Below, piece by piece: positions 25,177 to 33,068 of a stretch of 64,000 nt of DNA. Position 1 is the first letter of the stretch. Each line of letters opens with the position of its first letter. The notes beneath the pieces are model-generated. The model searched no databases, was not told the DNA's origin, and was given only the letters and a program-made list of their open reading frames with translations. Origin of the DNA: Treponema sp. UBA937 (GTDB lineage: Bacteria > Spirochaetota > Spirochaetia > Treponematales > Breznakiellaceae). Both the position numbers and the translations under genes were made by a program. The stretch is from positions 40,732 through 104,731 of the forward strand of contig DBDH01000114.1 of assembly GCA_002293455.1 (NCBI GenBank). The letters are read 5' to 3'.

Positions 25177-27105
25177 TCAGCCCCAAACTTTGATTCTGTT
25201 CTTCCCTGCTTTAAGGCATGAAAGCGGTCCCGGAACAGTCTTTCCGGCGGTATCCGCGTCTAAAAGATCGGAATCGAGGAGCAAATCTGAGCCGTTGGGA
25301 TTTTCAAAATCAGCATCAACAATGCGTACCCTGCCCAATGTTTTAGTGCCATGAGGAACGGAAGTGAAGCTCTCAAAATCCTGCGGCAGTGAGATGTTCA
25401 GGTAAACTTCATCGCCGTTCTCTTCTATTGAGTATCCGGCATCAAAACCGGAATTCTCCAGCTTGGTTTCTTCCCGGGCAAACGCTTTCGCGCCGCTTAT
25501 GTAGACATTGTTGTTCACATAAACGGGCTGTTCCACTTTTTCAAAGATTTCAAGATCGCCGGGAACGAGCGCTTCCACGGACGCCATATATTCTTCAAGC
25601 GAGGCGGTACAGCCGTCATAACCCGCGGTTCCGGCTTTGTCCGTCTTGCTGCCGACAAAGATGTTTTGGTACAAACGGTCATCGCCGCCGTATACCATCG
25701 CATAGCCTGTAACATCTGTACTATGGGGCGCGTGATAGGGCGTAGCGCGGTTGAGCATTTTTCTCAGCACCATTTCCCCACCTACAAGATTGTGCACCCA
25801 AGCGCTTCCCTGCGCGTGATTGTCAATGGCGTATTTTGCGGTGAAGATATTATGGTCAACGAGGAATGGTCCATGACTCACTTCAATAAAAAGGTCGCGG
25901 CAGTTATTGTAAAAAATGTTTTTACTGACTCTTGTACCCTGCGCCTGCCAGTCCAGCCAAAGACCCAGCGAACAGCCGTGTATGCGGTTGTTGTGAATCT
26001 GAACATCAATTGCCGCGTGAAGTTTTATCCCCGCAATTTCGTGTCCGTAGAATTCCCGCTTTAAGGCGATGTTGTAGATATGGTTGTTATATATTTCACT
26101 GAACACGCAACCCAAGTGCCCGACGATGCCGTTTTGCCCGCAGTCATAAATAACATTATTACGAATAACATGAGAACCTATTTTTTCCTTTGACCAGCCG
26201 GATTTTGCCGCGGTGAATACAGATTCAAGCTGATACTGATAACCCGGCTTGTCCTTTCGGAATGTTCTGTAATTATCACCGGAGGAATATTCCTTGCCGA
26301 TGCTTATCGCGCTGCACTTTGCGTCGTGTATAATGTTGTTTTCAATGATCCAGCCTTTACTCCAATGCGCGCCAAGAAGTCCGGGCTGATCGCCGGTGGG
26401 CGGAGCCCAGGGATTGGCCGAATGAGCCATTTCAAAACCCTGCACCGTTATATAGTTGACGCCTGTCTTTTCGGGATAGAAACAGCACTTGCGTACGTTT
26501 ATTTCGGTCAACTCTTTGTTTGGATCGGCCTCGTGAAAGTTTGCGTAGATGACGGTATTTTCAGCGTTCACTTCGGCAAACCAAACATATTTTGTCTGGA
26601 GAGGATTCTTTACCGGGACAATCGTTTTCGTCCAGTTGTCCAATATCTCATTCCTTACAGAAGGATTTTTCACAGCCTCTAAATTTTCTGCTTCATAAAA
26701 GGACATTCCGTTTAAGTACACATCACCAAGATGAACATGGCGTCCGACAGGAAAAATCATCCAGTCACCGATTACGATTTCAGCATAGGGATTCCAGCCG
26801 CAAAAAATGGCGTTAGGAACGACAGCCTTCCACACACCGCCGCCTTCACTCGCCCAGTTACTTACACGCTCGGAACCCTTTATCACAACACGTTCACCCT
26901 CGGCGGCCATGTATGTGATTCGGCGGGCATTACTCAACCCGCCCTCTTTGGGATTAACCCATTCCCTGTACTCGCCCTCATGGACGATGATCGTATCTCC
27001 GGCTATTGCAACTTGCGCCGCCTCATTAATTGTAAGGAAGGGGGTTTCCTTCGTACCGGGATTACCCGCCGCACCGTTTTTTGATACATGATATTCGTTA
27101 GCCAT
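25177..27105 (-). CDS. Right-handed parallel beta-helix protein, cytoplasmic
   Basis: A 642-residue protein starting with the DUF1565-like motif YHVSKNGAAGNPGTKETPFL and INEAAQVAIAGDTIIVHEG, then several turns of NN-rich beta helix (for example IIENNIIHDAKCSAISIG and HVIRNNVIYDCGQNGIVG). This architecture is that of pectate-lyase-like enzymes and related plant-glycan hydrolases of gut bacteria. No signal peptide is present, so it would act inside the cell on imported oligosaccharides, if it is an enzyme. AGGAGG precedes ATG. No transporter or other glycan gene lies next to it. Confidence 0.8.
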   Translation of the reverse strand: MANEYHVSKNGAAGNPGTKETPFLTINEAAQVAIAGDTIIVHEGEYREWVNPKEGGLSNARRITYMAAEGERVVIKGSERVSNWASEGGGVWKAVVPNAIFCGWNPYAEIVIGDWMIFPVGRHVHLGDVYLNGMSFYEAENLEAVKNPSVRNEILDNWTKTIVPVKNPLQTKYVWFAEVNAENTVIYANFHEADPNKELTEINVRKCCFYPEKTGVNYITVQGFEMAHSANPWAPPTGDQPGLLGAHWSKGWIIENNIIHDAKCSAISIGKEYSSGDNYRTFRKDKPGYQYQLESVFTAAKSGWSKEKIGSHVIRNNVIYDCGQNGIVGHLGCVFSEIYNNHIYNIALKREFYGHEIAGIKLHAAIDVQIHNNRIHGCSLGLWLDWQAQGTRVSKNIFYNNCRDLFIEVSHGPFLVDHNIFTAKYAIDNHAQGSAWVHNLVGGEMVLRKMLNRATPYHAPHSTDVTGYAMVYGGDDRLYQNIFVGSKTDKAGTAGYDGCTASLEEYMASVEALVPGDLEIFEKVEQPVYVNNNVYISGAKAFAREETKLENSGFDAGYSIEENGDEVYLNISLPQDFESFTSVPHGTKTLGRVRIVDADFENPNGSDLLLDSDLLDADTAGKTVPGPLSCLKAGKNRIKVWG

Positions 27106-27214
27106 TGTATTTCCTCCAATGTATTATTTCTATAAATTTTAACACACATTCAGGAATTTAAACAGTAGTATGAATTTGCAGGATAATCGCACAGGATAAG
27201 GCTCCATCAAAGAA

Positions 27215-27634
27215 TTAAAACACTTTTTCCTGGATGAGATTAATTTTGAGCCTTCCGCCTAATTTCGCTGCCACTTTTTCAATAGTCAATAATCTTGGAT
27301 TAGTATTTTTCACATCTTCGAGTTTCCGATACGCCTGCTGCCTAATGCCCAAAATTTCAGCGGCTTCTTTTTGAGTCCTTTTCCCGCGTAATTTTCTTAA
27401 TTGCAGAGCAAAAGAAACTTCTGGTAAAACAGGTATAGGATACCCTCTTGTATATGCTGCCTTGGGTATTCCAAAGTTATTTTTTATCAATGAGGAAAGA
27501 TGTCCGTTTAACGCTTCTTTTGCCATTTCAATGGCTTCTTCTAAACTCTCTCCTTGGGAATAACATCCCTTTATATCGGGGAATTCAACAGCATACACAG
27601 TACCTATCTGTTCAATTTTAGCTTGATATATCAT
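27215..27634 (-). CDS. Orphan HicB-type antitoxin with XRE DNA-binding domain
   Basis: A 139-residue two-domain protein. Residues 1-60 are a HicB core (YAVEFPDIKGCYSQGESLEE is the family signature), and residues 75-130 an XRE helix-turn-helix (RTQKEAAEILGIRQQAYRKLED). HicB antitoxins of this layout repress their own operon. No hicA-like frame lies within the neighbouring gaps 27106-27214 and 27635-27766, so it is an orphan. ATG at 27634 gives the family start; the longer frame to 27670 has no better ribosome site. Confidence 0.82.
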   Translation of the reverse strand: MIYQAKIEQIGTVYAVEFPDIKGCYSQGESLEEAIEMAKEALNGHLSSLIKNNFGIPKAAYTRGYPIPVLPEVSFALQLRKLRGKRTQKEAAEILGIRQQAYRKLEDVKNTNPRLLTIEKVAAKLGGRLKINLIQEKVF

Positions 27635-27694
27635 AATATAATCAATACAACTCACTGGTTGTATTATCAAGATTCTTTATTATAATTGAAACAA

Positions 27695-27739
27695 TAAAAA
27701 ACCGCTTCAAACACAGAAGATTCTATGCTTAAAGCGGTT
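27695..27739 (-). terminator. Intrinsic terminator of putP
   Basis: On the minus strand AACCGCTT (27739-27732) pairs perfectly with AAGCGGTT (27707-27700) and is followed by TTTTATT, 28 bases after the putP stop. Confidence 0.75.
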
Positions 27740-27766
27740 CTGTTAAGGGGAAATCGTTTTTCAGTT

Positions 27767-29299
27767 TTAAATATCTACTTCCTGAACCCGGTCGAATTGT
27801 TCTTCAATCGATGCATCAGGGCGTTTCGTTAAAAGCGAAACAACAACGATACATATAATTGAAATGATGAAGGCCGGGAGTAATTCATAAAGCGGGAAGT
27901 GAGGTTTGACAAATTCATTCCATACCAGTACGGTTACGCCCCCGGAAACAACTCCGGCGATGGCTCCCGCGGCGTTCATCCGTTTCCAGAAAAGCGACAA
28001 CAGAATTGCCGGTCCGATAGTAGCGCCGAATCCTGCCCATGCGTAGGATACCAAATTGAAGACCGAAGACTCCGGGTTGGAGGCAAGAATCGCCGCGAGT
28101 ATCGCGACTATAATAACAGCAATCCTCGAAATCCAGAGCAGTGTTTTGGGGCTGGCATCTTTTCCAAAGATGGAACGGTACACATCTTCCGAAACCGCGG
28201 AAGATGTAACTAGGAGCTGAGAATCGGCGGTACTCATAATCGCGGAAAGAATCGCGGTCAAAAGGATTCCGGCAATAATCATGAGCCAGGGGCCGGTGAA
28301 GATACTTTTTACGAGCTCAATAAAAACCCGCTCTCCGTCCATCGACGCAAAACTTGACGGGTTCATGTGAATGGACAAATACGCCTTGCCGATAACGCCG
28401 ACAAAAACCGCAAAGGCCAATGACACAAGCACCCAAACCATAGCGATCCTTCGCGCCGGTTTGATTTCGCGGGAATGGCGGATTCCCATAAACCTTGTAA
28501 TGATATGAGGCTGCCCGAAATAGCCAAGCCCCCAAGCCAATGCGGACGCGATTCCCAACGCGCCGTAAGTATTAAAGCCGAACCAGTCCGAAAGTACGAG
28601 CGCCCTTCCCGCGATTGCCGGCGCCGCCAAAATCGCGTTTGCGGCTTCCATACCGCCGGTTTTTGCAAGCGCTGTAATCACGACAACAATCAGCGCAACA
28701 AACATCAAACAACCTTGAATAAGATCGGTCCAGCAGACGGCCAAGAATCCGCCAAGGAAGGTGTAGGATACAATGATAACAGCGCCGATAACGAGGGCAA
28801 TCCGATAATCCATGCCGAACACCGATTCAAAGAGCTTTGCACCGGCGGAGAACTGGGCCGCTGTGTAAATAAGAAAAAAGATGATGATGAAAACCGCGGC
28901 GGAAGTCCGCAGGATTTTTGTTTTATCCTGAAAACGGTTTTCCAAATATGACGGAATCGTGATGGAATCATTAAACACAAAAGTGCTTTTTCTCAAACGG
29001 CGCGCAAGGATGAGCCAGTTAAGGTAGGTTCCTATCGCAAGTCCTATCGCCGTCCAAACCGCTTCGGAAAGCCCGTTCTTATGCAAAATCAAAAAAGCGG
29101 TTCCGGGGAGTCCCATTAAAAGCCAGCCGCTCATATCCGAAGCCTGGGCGCTCATAGCGGCAACCATCGGATTAAGAGAGCGTCCGCCCAACAGATAATC
29201 CTGCTGGGTCTTGTTGCGCCTGTGGTAATAAATACCAACCGCAATCATCAGAATAAGATACAATCCTAAAACAACACCGTGGACAATCGTTTCAATCAT
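27767..29299 (-). CDS. putP: Sodium:proline symporter
   Basis: A 510-residue sodium:solute symporter (SSS family) with about thirteen membrane segments, the length expected of PutP. GQPHIITRFMGIRHSREI is the PutP-type signature in the loop after helix 6, and SAIMSTADSQLLVTSSAVSED is the SSS sodium-site motif. It imports proline with sodium, as a nutrient or osmolyte. Substrate is inferred from the family. It is a single-gene unit with its own terminator at 27695-27739. The 468-base gap upstream (29300-29767) holds the repeat described next and a stem-loop. Confidence 0.88.
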   Translation of the reverse strand: MIETIVHGVVLGLYLILMIAVGIYYHRRNKTQQDYLLGGRSLNPMVAAMSAQASDMSGWLLMGLPGTAFLILHKNGLSEAVWTAIGLAIGTYLNWLILARRLRKSTFVFNDSITIPSYLENRFQDKTKILRTSAAVFIIIFFLIYTAAQFSAGAKLFESVFGMDYRIALVIGAVIIVSYTFLGGFLAVCWTDLIQGCLMFVALIVVVITALAKTGGMEAANAILAAPAIAGRALVLSDWFGFNTYGALGIASALAWGLGYFGQPHIITRFMGIRHSREIKPARRIAMVWVLVSLAFAVFVGVIGKAYLSIHMNPSSFASMDGERVFIELVKSIFTGPWLMIIAGILLTAILSAIMSTADSQLLVTSSAVSEDVYRSIFGKDASPKTLLWISRIAVIIVAILAAILASNPESSVFNLVSYAWAGFGATIGPAILLSLFWKRMNAAGAIAGVVSGGVTVLVWNEFVKPHFPLYELLPAFIISIICIVVVSLLTKRPDASIEEQFDRVQEVDI

Positions 29300-29561
29300 A
29301 ATCGTTCCTTTCTATGTGAAATGAAGTTAAAAAAACAATGCATTATTATATCATATTTTGGGAAAATCTAAAGACTAAAAAGTAAAATTTGATAGAAAAA
29401 CGATAGGTATTTAACAAAAAAAACACACTTTTCACTATTATGAATAGTTAAGGAGGAGATTCACTAAATTTACTGTTTCATTACGCTTGAGGCAATTGCA
29501 ACCGCTTAAAAATGCGTATTTTGCCGAACTTTAGTTCGCGCCTTCAGGCGAAAAATCGCAT

Positions 29562-29599
29562 GAGCCTCAGCAAAACTAACCGAGTTTTGCAAGAGGCTC
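29562..29599. repeat. Hairpin-forming dispersed repeat
   Basis: GAGCCTC (29562-29568) pairs with GAGGCTC (29593-29599), and GCAAAACT pairs with AGTTTTGC inside, with a short AACCG loop. Just before, at 29490-29502, GAGGCAATTGCAA is the reverse complement of TTGCAATTGCCTC at 63616-63628, so the element shares modules with the palindrome near the window end, and with bases 1-20. The surrounding gap 29300-29767 contains no convincing gene. Confidence 0.65.
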
Positions 29600-29717
29600 G
29601 CTTATCTAAAAATTATTTCTACAAAATACAAAGCCTTAGAGATACCTCTGTTGTAAGATTTTACGGTCATTTCTGTGCCAGTTTCCAGCATTGCTGAATC
29701 CTCCACATGTATTCAAT

Positions 29718-29748
29718 ATTGACAGGTTCAGATTTTCCGAACCTGTCA
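29718..29748. terminator. Perfect eleven-base-pair stem-loop
   Basis: TTGACAGGTTC, loop AGATTTTCC, GAACCTGTCAA. It lies 19 bases beyond the stop of the minus-strand lipoprotein gene and probably ends that transcript, though no clear U-tract follows on that strand. Confidence 0.5.
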
Positions 29749-29767
29749 ATTATTCCAAAAAACCAGT

Positions 29768-30286
29768 CTATGACTTAAGTTCCCATTTTTTTAACAACTC
29801 GGAACGTTCTGTAGTGTCGTACAATTCAAGATCATAGCCCAGTACTATCTCGATTATTAAAAGATTTATAGCCCGCTTTTTCCCTTTTACGGTGTATTCT
29901 CCACCTGGTTTAAATGCATACGACAACTCGATATTATCAAATTTTGTGTCGCGGGATATTGTTCCTCCTGCCGGATGGTTCTCTACTTTGGTAAACGTTA
30001 GGTCAAAAACAAAACTGTTCTCTCCTGCCGGTACAGTAAATTTATAATCATCATTACTCCAATTGCTTCCGCTGTGCAGTTCGTCTCCTATGTTACTGCC
30101 ATTCCATTGATAAAAATGAAACCATCCCTTCTCAGTATGACCTTCAAATATAACAACAGCACTATCTTCGAGAGGGTGATTTTCATCGATAACAAACTCG
30201 TGCGTCGCACCGAATATCGCACATGACGACAACGATATAATTATAGCTAATAACACAAAAGCAAAACACAAAAATCTCTTTCCCAT
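29768..30286 (-). CDS. Lipoprotein of unknown function
   Basis: A 172-residue lipoprotein: MGKRFLCFAFVLLAIIISLS then SC, a lipobox LSSC with Cys22. The mature part is predicted to be beta-rich (DYKFTVPAGENSFVFDLTFT), with EDSAVVIFEGHTEKG near its start. I do not recognise a family. It shares features with the neighbouring lipoprotein at 30351-30824 (an EDSA motif after an acidic stretch and an (I/V)PAG strand), so they are likely paralogues. ATG at 30286 follows GAGGAA; the longer frame is rejected. Confidence 0.72.
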   Translation of the reverse strand: MGKRFLCFAFVLLAIIISLSSCAIFGATHEFVIDENHPLEDSAVVIFEGHTEKGWFHFYQWNGSNIGDELHSGSNWSNDDYKFTVPAGENSFVFDLTFTKVENHPAGGTISRDTKFDNIELSYAFKPGGEYTVKGKKRAINLLIIEIVLGYDLELYDTTERSELLKKWELKS

Positions 30287-30350
30287 TTCATTCCTCTTTA
30301 TTGTAACAAAAATAATATCATTCGAAAACGTTCGAATGTTACAAACCCAG

Positions 30351-30824
30351 TTAATCAAGAACTGTCCGTTCAGACGTATTCAAAAATGGTGTAAATCCAA
30401 CAAAATAATCTTCCAATGCGGAAAAACTAGCAGGAATTTCATCTTCAAACACAAATCTATACACATTCAGTCCATAGCTGCCATCTCCACCCCTTGCAAG
30501 CACAAAGATATATTTCTTTTCTGGTTGAAATTTATATTGAATGAGTAAGCCATTACCTCTGTACCTACTATTCCCAATGGCACTATTAACATTCCATTCC
30601 AACAACGTATCACCGGCTGGTATTCTCGCCGCTCCTGTAAAACCGAGATTCCAGTCCACAGATATGCCGTTGTATCCGACAATGTCACCTACACCGCCCT
30701 GCACAATCCATGCAGAATCTTCTATCGATATAGATTCATCAAACACTGCTTTTTCACTAGTTGAACAGGAAAAAACGAAAAACATACAAACGAGAACTAA
30801 AACTAAAACGATGTGTTTTTTCAT
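30351..30824 (-). CDS. Lipoprotein of unknown function, probable paralogue
   Basis: A 157-residue lipoprotein: MKKHIVLVLVLVCMFFVFSC is a signal with its lipobox FSC (Cys20). After it come ISIEDSAWIVQGG and ARIPAGDTLLEWNVN, which line up with segments of the next lipoprotein, and KYIFVLARGGDGSYGLNVYR. It is predicted to be a beta-sandwich facing the periplasm or outer surface. No family recognised. AAGGAG precedes ATG at 30824. The gene diverges from sigI across 271 bases (30825-31095); no SigI-like motif is seen on its side. Confidence 0.7.
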   Translation of the reverse strand: MKKHIVLVLVLVCMFFVFSCSTSEKAVFDESISIEDSAWIVQGGVGDIVGYNGISVDWNLGFTGAARIPAGDTLLEWNVNSAIGNSRYRGNGLLIQYKFQPEKKYIFVLARGGDGSYGLNVYRFVFEDEIPASFSALEDYFVGFTPFLNTSERTVLD

Positions 30825-31015
30825 GCAGTCTCCTTTTCCTTTATTATGTGAATGTAACATAACATACTGCTCTTTTTTTGGCAAGAGGATAAAATCATAT
30901 TTATAAATAACTAACCAAGGAAGCGATAAAAGGGGATGCCGATGCATCAGTAATGTTACATTTAAGTATTCATAATTTCATTTTTTTCAATTTTTTTATG
31001 TAAGGGTTCTACCAT

Positions 31016-31042
31016 CCCCCATTTTTCCTCTTGATTTTCGTA
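31016..31042 (+). promoter_or_regulatory. SigI-type promoter of sigI
   Basis: CCCCC (31016-31020), 18-base spacer, CGTA (31039-31042) within TTTCGTATCCTA. The SigI consensus in Bacillus and Clostridium has a CCC-rich -35 and CGWA -10. The same 12-base -10 region occurs before the BOF gene at 32435-32446. Confidence 0.68.
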
Positions 31043-31095
31043 TCCTATTGTGAAGACCAGTATTTTCCGATACATAAAAGTAAAAGGTTTAATGA

Positions 31096-31845
31096 ATGGA
31101 AAATGAATCGGGGTTGGAAGGACGGGCGGCGCAGTTGCAACTGCAATTGCAAATTGCGCAAACAGACAAACATGCTCTCAACACGCTTCTTCGCAATTAT
31201 ATGCCCTTTATCAAGAAGTGTGCAGCAAGCGTATTTTTCAAAAGCCAGTCGAAGGCTGATAATCTCACCGATGCTATGCTTGCGTTTGCGCACAGCGTTC
31301 AAAGCTACAATCCCGAAAGCGGCGCGTTTATTCCGTATGCGGCAACGGTAATCCGCAACAGGCTCATCGATAACGCGCGGAAGGAATTGGCCTCGCAAAA
31401 GCGTTTTTTCTCCCCGGCAGTGCGGGCGGAAGTATTCGCAGAGGAAGAAAACGCGGATACATTTTGGGAAACCGGCGCGTCATTGCAGGCTTATGACCGT
31501 GCGGAAGAGGAACGCAATTTGCGGCTTGAAATTGAAGATATCAACAGCGAGTTTTTCCGCTGGGGGTTTTCATGGGAAAGCCTGCTGAAAAAATGTCCCA
31601 AGCAGGAACGTTCCCGCCGTGTCTGCCTCCGCATTGCCGAGGCGGTGCGTGAATCGCCGGAATTATTGGCCGATACGCTCGCGTCGCGTCAGTTACCGGT
31701 ATCGCGCCTTGCCGAAACTTTTCCGCGAAAGGCGCTGGAAAAATACCGGCAATACATTGCCGCGCTTATCATACTTGCACAGGGAGATTATCCATACATA
31801 TACTCCTTTGTGCCGCAGTCATTCGCCGGGGAGGATTCAATATGA
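31096..31845 (+). CDS. sigI: SigI-family RNA polymerase sigma factor
   Basis: A 249-residue sigma-70 family protein of the SigI type. Region 2 is seen at residues 35-95 (RNYMPFIKKCAASVF, SYNPESGAFIPYAATVIRNR and LIDNARKE). The C-terminal SigI-specific domain includes RLAETFPRKALEKYRQYIAA and LIILAQGDYPYI, a diagnostic ending for SigI. In Bacillus and clostridia SigI is held by a membrane RsgI and released by an outside signal. Start is ATG at 31096 after AAGG. Its stop overlaps the rsgI ATG, so the two are coupled. SigI outside Firmicutes is unusual. Confidence 0.88.
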   Translation: MENESGLEGRAAQLQLQLQIAQTDKHALNTLLRNYMPFIKKCAASVFFKSQSKADNLTDAMLAFAHSVQSYNPESGAFIPYAATVIRNRLIDNARKELASQKRFFSPAVRAEVFAEEENADTFWETGASLQAYDRAEEERNLRLEIEDINSEFFRWGFSWESLLKKCPKQERSRRVCLRIAEAVRESPELLADTLASRQLPVSRLAETFPRKALEKYRQYIAALIILAQGDYPYIYSFVPQSFAGEDSI

Positions 31846-32408
31846 AGGGAGTCATCGTCCAGGTAGGAGAACCGAAAAGTATCGTTCTCTTTAACAATGG
31901 AAAAATCAGAGCAATATCTACCCCCGCCGATTGTCATGTCGGAATGGTCGTCTCAGTAGAACTCAACAATAGATTAAAAATAATTGCCATCATTTGTACC
32001 GCCGTTTTTTTAGTCGCTCTGGGCGTGTTTTTAGGCGGTACCTTTTTCAGGGGAGGAAGAACATCTCCAGTTCATTTCGCGCCTTCTCCCTCCGTTCCCT
32101 TGGCTGATTCGCCGGAAGTGCGGGACGGAGACAGTAAGCGCGGGAGAGAAATGTATAACGTAACAGTTGAGCAGGCAAAATCGCTTCCCAATGACACAAA
32201 AGTGCTGTTGACCGGAAATATTACAGAATCACTTGGCGATGAGAAATATATATTCCGCGACCCAACCGGAGAAATTATGGTTGAAATGGAGCGTGAACTG
32301 CTGCGTCATGTTTCGGTGAGCGCAGGCGACAGCGTAGAAATTTCAGGCGAAGTGGATATTGAGCGGCGGCAGCTTATCATTGATGTAGAAAACATCAGAA
32401 AAAAATGA
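31842..32408 (+). CDS. rsgI: RsgI-type anti-sigma factor with a C-terminal BOF domain
   Basis: A 188-residue single-pass membrane protein. Residues 1-45 are the RsgI N-terminal sigma-binding domain (MKGVIVQVGEPKSIVLFNNG). Residues 46-68 are a membrane helix (IIAIICTAVFLVALGVFLGG). After a proline-rich linker, residues 107-188 form a BOF domain (bacterial OB-fold, YgiW/YdeI family): TKVLLTGNITESL, EKYIFRDPTGEIMVEMERE and DSVEISGEVDIERR. Clostridial RsgIs carry carbohydrate-binding modules here instead. It should bind SigI in the cytoplasm and sense through the outer BOF domain. Confidence 0.85.
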   Translation: MKGVIVQVGEPKSIVLFNNGKIRAISTPADCHVGMVVSVELNNRLKIIAIICTAVFLVALGVFLGGTFFRGGRTSPVHFAPSPSVPLADSPEVRDGDSKRGREMYNVTVEQAKSLPNDTKVLLTGNITESLGDEKYIFRDPTGEIMVEMERELLRHVSVSAGDSVEISGEVDIERRQLIIDVENIRKK

Positions 32409-32413
32409 CCGCA

Positions 32414-32441
32414 CCCCCGTTTTGCGCCGCGGGCTTTCGTA
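32414..32441 (+). promoter_or_regulatory. SigI-type promoter of the BOF-protein gene
   Basis: CCCCC (32414-32418), 19-base spacer, CGTA (32438-32441) in TTTCGTATCCTA, identical over 12 bases to the sigI promoter. A seven-base-pair stem, TAATAGC (32445-32451) with GCTATTA (32471-32477), ends right at the AAGGAG ribosome site of the BOF gene. Confidence 0.66.
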
Positions 32442-32488
32442 TCCTAATAGCATAGCAAACGAAAAAATGAGCTATTAAGGAGCTTTGT

Positions 32489-32908
32489 ATGAAAAAGCAC
32501 ATTTGCGCGGTGTGTATAGTCTTGTTTGCGGTTTTTGCGGCAGCCGGAATTTTTGCTCAGGGGTATACCGGTCCGGGCGGAGCAGCAGGGCCGCAGGGCG
32601 CTTATACCGGACCCGGCAGTTCATCAGCACGTAACACAGCTGAACTTGTTACCGTCGCCGAGCTAAAGGACCTTCGGGACGATGCGAGAGTTACGCTGCA
32701 AGGAACAATTATCAATCAACTGAGCCGCGAAAAATTTACCTTCCGCGATACAAGCGGTGAAGTTGTCGTCGAAATCGACCGCGAGGTTTGGCGCAGATTA
32801 TCAGAAAGCATCAGCGAAAACGACCGCGTTGAAATTTACGGCGAAGTTGACAAAGAACGCCTCGGCACGCGCGTTGAAATCGATGTAAAATCAATTCGTA
32901 AACTGTAA
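32489..32908 (+). CDS. Secreted BOF (YgiW-like) OB-fold protein
   Basis: A 139-residue periplasmic protein: signal peptide at residues 1-24 ending in AGIFAQ, a Gly/Pro-rich linker with two YTGPG repeats, then a BOF domain (about 52-139) with DARVTLQGTIINQL, KFTFRDTSGEVVVEIDRE and RVEIYGEVDKERL. The YgiW/YdeI family is linked to peroxide, acid and envelope stress tolerance in enterobacteria. The domain closely parallels that of RsgI just upstream (shared EK-FRD-GE-VE-RE pattern). AAGGAG precedes ATG. It is likely a SigI target. Confidence 0.86.
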   Translation: MKKHICAVCIVLFAVFAAAGIFAQGYTGPGGAAGPQGAYTGPGSSSARNTAELVTVAELKDLRDDARVTLQGTIINQLSREKFTFRDTSGEVVVEIDREVWRRLSESISENDRVEIYGEVDKERLGTRVEIDVKSIRKL

Positions 32909-32937
32909 AAGAATTACATTCCAAACTGATGTAAAGG

Positions 32938-32968
32938 TCCTTCCTGTCATGCGATGGGAAGGATTTTT
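32938..32968 (+). terminator. Intrinsic terminator after the BOF gene
   Basis: TCCTTCC (32938-32944), twelve-base loop, GGAAGGA (32957-32963), TTTTT. It ends the sigI-rsgI-BOF unit. Confidence 0.8.
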
Positions 32969-33068
32969 GCGTTTATATCATTTGCCATAATGCTGTTTTT
33001 TTTATACACTCATATATAGAGGAAATGGTGGAAAATTTTTTCTCAAATCTTTTAAAGGGGTTGAATAT

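Noticed and set aside
29512..29697. A 61-codon plus-strand frame
   Set aside because: It runs through the hairpin repeat, has no ribosome site and matches no family; it is a by-product of the repeat.
30825..30950. A SigI-type promoter for the divergent lipoprotein gene
   Set aside because: A CCCC run exists on that strand but no CGTA lies at the required distance.
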